Under the pieces are notes generated by a model, which was given only the letters and a program-made list of their open reading frames with translations, had not been told where the DNA came from and made no database searches. Positions 6,011-7,529 of a stretch of DNA of 7,529 nucleotides are shown here, piece after piece; the stretch's first letter is position 1, and each line of letters opens with the position of its first letter. This stretch comes from Sulfurovum sp. (GTDB taxonomy: Bacteria > Campylobacterota > Campylobacteria > Campylobacterales > Sulfurovaceae). The stretch is taken from positions 1 through 7,529 of the forward strand of contig DAOUPF010000056.1 in assembly GCA_030626265.1 (NCBI GenBank). The letters are read 5' to 3'. The position numbers and the translations under genes were made by a program.

Positions 6011-7529
6011 TATAGCATTATTGTTAATGTGTGGCTTGCTCTTATCAGCAAAGCCATTAAATTCACAGTCAAATAAAATAAAACTTAGCAAAGAGGAAGT
6101 CAAGTTTTTAGAGGGATATCCAGTAGTCAAAGTACAAAATGAGAGAAATTGGCCACCGCACAACTACAATGAAGATGGAGTGCCAAAAGGCTTTTCTATA
6201 GATTATATGAATCTCATAGCTAGCAAAATAGGTATCAAAATAGACTATATTCAAGGATATACTTGGTCAGAGTTTATGCAACAGCTAAAAGATGAGAAGT
6301 TGGATGTAATCATAAATATACGAAGACTGGAAAGTAGAGACAATATATTTAATTTTACTAAACCATATATAAAATCAGCCAAAACCATATTTACAAATCA
6401 GCCAAATATAAATAGTATAGAAGATTTACATGGTAAAGTAATAGCTATCCCAAAAGACTACTATATGCATAGGTTTTTAACAAAGTACTATCCAGAGATT
6501 GAGCTTGATATATATGATAATGTTTTGGACTGTATTAAATCTGTTGTAGAAAAAAAAGCAGATGCAGTTATTGATGATTTTTCTGTCATAAATTATCTTA
6601 TGAAGCAAAATGGACTATCTTTGGAAAATGTTGCTATAATACAAGATATACGAATGACAAATTATCTAAATTTTGCAACTAAAACAAGCCAACCGATACT
6701 CCGAGACCTTTTCCAAAAAGCGATGGATGCGGTAACAGATGAAGAAAAAAATAGACTGATAGATAAATGGCTTGATGGTGGTAGGGCTATAGTGGATAAA
6801 AAAATTGACCTTACTTTTGAAGAGAAAGAATGGCTGAAAAATAATACTGTAGTGATTGGAGTTTCCCCTTGGAAACCAGTAGGATTTTTCAATGAAAAAG
6901 AACAGAAATTGGATGGTGTCAGTGGAGATGTATTCAAGCTTGTAAGTAGAAGACTTAACATGAAAGTAAAAATTATCCATGATAGATGGAGTATATTATT
7001 GGATGCCTTTAAAGAGCATAAGATAGATTTGCTACCCTCTGCTTACTATACTAAAGAGAGAGCAAAGTTTGGATTATACTCTCAGCCATACTTGTATACA
7101 AAAGAGAGCCTTTTTGTAAAAAACAATTCTAAGATTAAAACCTTCTCTGACTTAAAAAATAAAAAGCTTGCCATACTCAAAGGCTATGGAACTATAGAAA
7201 AGATAAAGATAAAATTTCCTGATATCAAAATCATAGAAACGAAAAATATAGATGAGTCAGTTAAACTTATATATAGTGGTGAAGTAGATGCGATGTTTGA
7301 TCTTCAATTGGCTGTCGCTGACTATCTCGCAAATAACATGCTTGTAGGGATTAGAGAGGTATTCCAAGAGGATTTTGTATCATCAGGAATACATTATCTA
7401 TCTAATGAAAATAAGCCAATACTTCAAAGTATATTACAAAAAGGACTTGATAGTGTCACAGAAGAAGAAAAAAAGAATATAGTTAATGTGTGGTTACATA
7501 AAACCAACAAGAGTATGGTAAAGGATAAT
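5988..7529 (+). CDS. Exported protein with two tandem SBP_bac_3 domains, probable sensor protein N-terminus (3' end outside window)
   Basis: The frame stays open for 514 codons to the last base of the window, so the C-terminus is missing. Start chosen: TTG at 5988, after GGAAGGA; it lies within the last 23 bases of the regulator gene. A signal peptide spans about 1-21 (KYIAKISIALLLMCGLLLSA). Two family-3 solute-binding domains follow. Domain 1 (about 33-265) contains ERNWPPHNYNEDG, R117 in LESRDNIFNFTKPY, and ADAVIDDFSVINYL. Domain 2 (about 275-505) contains SPWKPVGFF, R358 in TKERAKFGLYSQPY, and VDAMFDLQLAVADYL. Both open with an L(S/T)xEE helix and close with an EEK...W helix. Such tandem arrays in BvgS/EvgS-type proteins usually lead to a membrane helix and a PAS, kinase or GGDEF output, but none is visible yet here. 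Its place directly after the kinase and cyclase suggests the same signalling system. It could instead be a soluble double binding protein if it stops soon after the window. Confidence 0.85.
   Translation, partial: MKYIAKISIALLLMCGLLLSAKPLNSQSNKIKLSKEEVKFLEGYPVVKVQNERNWPPHNYNEDGVPKGFSIDYMNLIASKIGIKIDYIQGYTWSEFMQQLKDEKLDVIINIRRLESRDNIFNFTKPYIKSAKTIFTNQPNINSIEDLHGKVIAIPKDYYMHRFLTKYYPEIELDIYDNVLDCIKSVVEKKADAVIDDFSVINYLMKQNGLSLENVAIIQDIRMTNYLNFATKTSQPILRDLFQKAMDAVTDEEKNRLIDKWLDGGRAIVDKKIDLTFEEKEWLKNNTVVIGVSPWKPVGFFNEKEQKLDGVSGDVFKLVSRRLNMKVKIIHDRWSILLDAFKEHKIDLLPSAYYTKERAKFGLYSQPYLYTKESLFVKNNSKIKTFSDLKNKKLAILKGYGTIEKIKIKFPDIKIIETKNIDESVKLIYSGEVDAMFDLQLAVADYLANNMLVGIREVFQEDFVSSGIHYLSNENKPILQSILQKGLDSVTEEEKKNIVNVWLHKTNKSMVKDN
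6084..7502 (+). repeat. Tandem SBP_bac_3 domain duplication (protein-level, diverged)
   Basis: Two units within the third signalling gene, about 6084-6782 and 6810-7502, have the same length (233 and 231 codons) and matching borders. Unit 1 opens LSKEEVKFLEGYPVVKV and closes VTDEEKNRLIDKWL. Unit 2 opens LTFEEKEWLKNNTVVIGV and closes VTEEEKKNIVNVWL. The interiors align by family motifs but are strongly diverged, so the duplication is old or the units were acquired separately. Confidence 0.75.

Noticed and set aside
6027..6029. ATG at 6027 as the start of the tandem-SBP protein
   Set aside because: It would remove most of the signal peptide and has no good ribosome binding site; TTG at 5988 fits better on both counts.
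5997..6083. Lipoprotein signal in the tandem-SBP protein (cysteine C15 in the hydrophobic segment)
   Set aside because: The residues before C15 (LLM) do not form a lipobox and the hydrophobic run continues beyond it, so signal peptidase I cleavage near LLSA is more likely.
5876..6163. Minus-strand open frame across the regulator/tandem-SBP junction
   Set aside because: The + strand is coding on both sides in recognisable families, and the antisense product has no motif.
6662..6980. Two minus-strand open frames in different frames (6662-6961, 6666-6980)
   Set aside because: Two overlapping antisense frames opposite the domain 1/domain 2 junction; Ser/Phe-rich composition typical of antisense of Glu/Lys codons.
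1..7529. tRNA, rRNA, CRISPR array, insertion sequence, riboswitch or attachment site
   Set aside because: The window is almost fully coding; the only gap above 10 bases is 3077-3152, and no cloverleaf, direct-repeat array, transposase or terminal inverted repeat was seen.

Overview
The window looks like chromosomal DNA of a free-living, AT-rich member of the Campylobacterota (Epsilonproteobacteria; Sulfurimonas, Arcobacter or a relative). This rests on four points: low GC, a histidine kinase H-box of the AHQWRQPLN type common in that phylum, extended -10 promoter architecture, and the order proS - small membrane protein - hemC, which I recall from Campylobacter genomes. The assignment is inference; no database was searched. 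All genes lie on the + strand and coding density is very high.

Region 1 (1-3076) is a housekeeping block. It holds the 3' half of proS (prolyl-tRNA synthetase), fxsA (small membrane protein, overlapping proS by one base), an exported thioredoxin-fold protein with a CPFC active site (DsbC/DsbG-like, starting inside fxsA), and hemC (porphobilinogen deaminase, GTG start). The four are overlapping or separated by at most 10 bases, so they look like one operon. A short perfect palindrome covers the hemC stop codon. The 76-base gap after it (3077-3152) carries a strong extended -10 promoter, the only clear promoter in the window.

Region 2 (3153-7529) is a signalling cassette of three overlapping genes. 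The first is a membrane histidine kinase whose periplasmic sensor is a family-3 solute-binding-protein (SBP_bac_3) domain. The second overlaps it by ATGA and is a response regulator of REC-PAS-GGDEF layout, with an intact phospho-acceptor Asp, a GGEEF active site and an RxxD inhibitory site. The third starts at a TTG inside the regulator's last codons and encodes an exported protein with two tandem SBP_bac_3 domains; it runs off the window after 514 codons with no stop.

The likely working model is that a small periplasmic solute is read by the kinase, phosphate passes to the diguanylate cyclase regulator, and c-di-GMP changes. The tandem-SBP protein would be a further sensor in the same system, probably continuing into a membrane segment and an output domain beyond the window. 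The individual protein families are all known. The notable points are the tight three-gene coupling, the non-canonical start of the third gene, sequence details of the sensor domains, and the insertion of a Dsb-like gene in the proS-hemC block. I saw no RNA genes, mobile elements, CRISPR arrays or origins.
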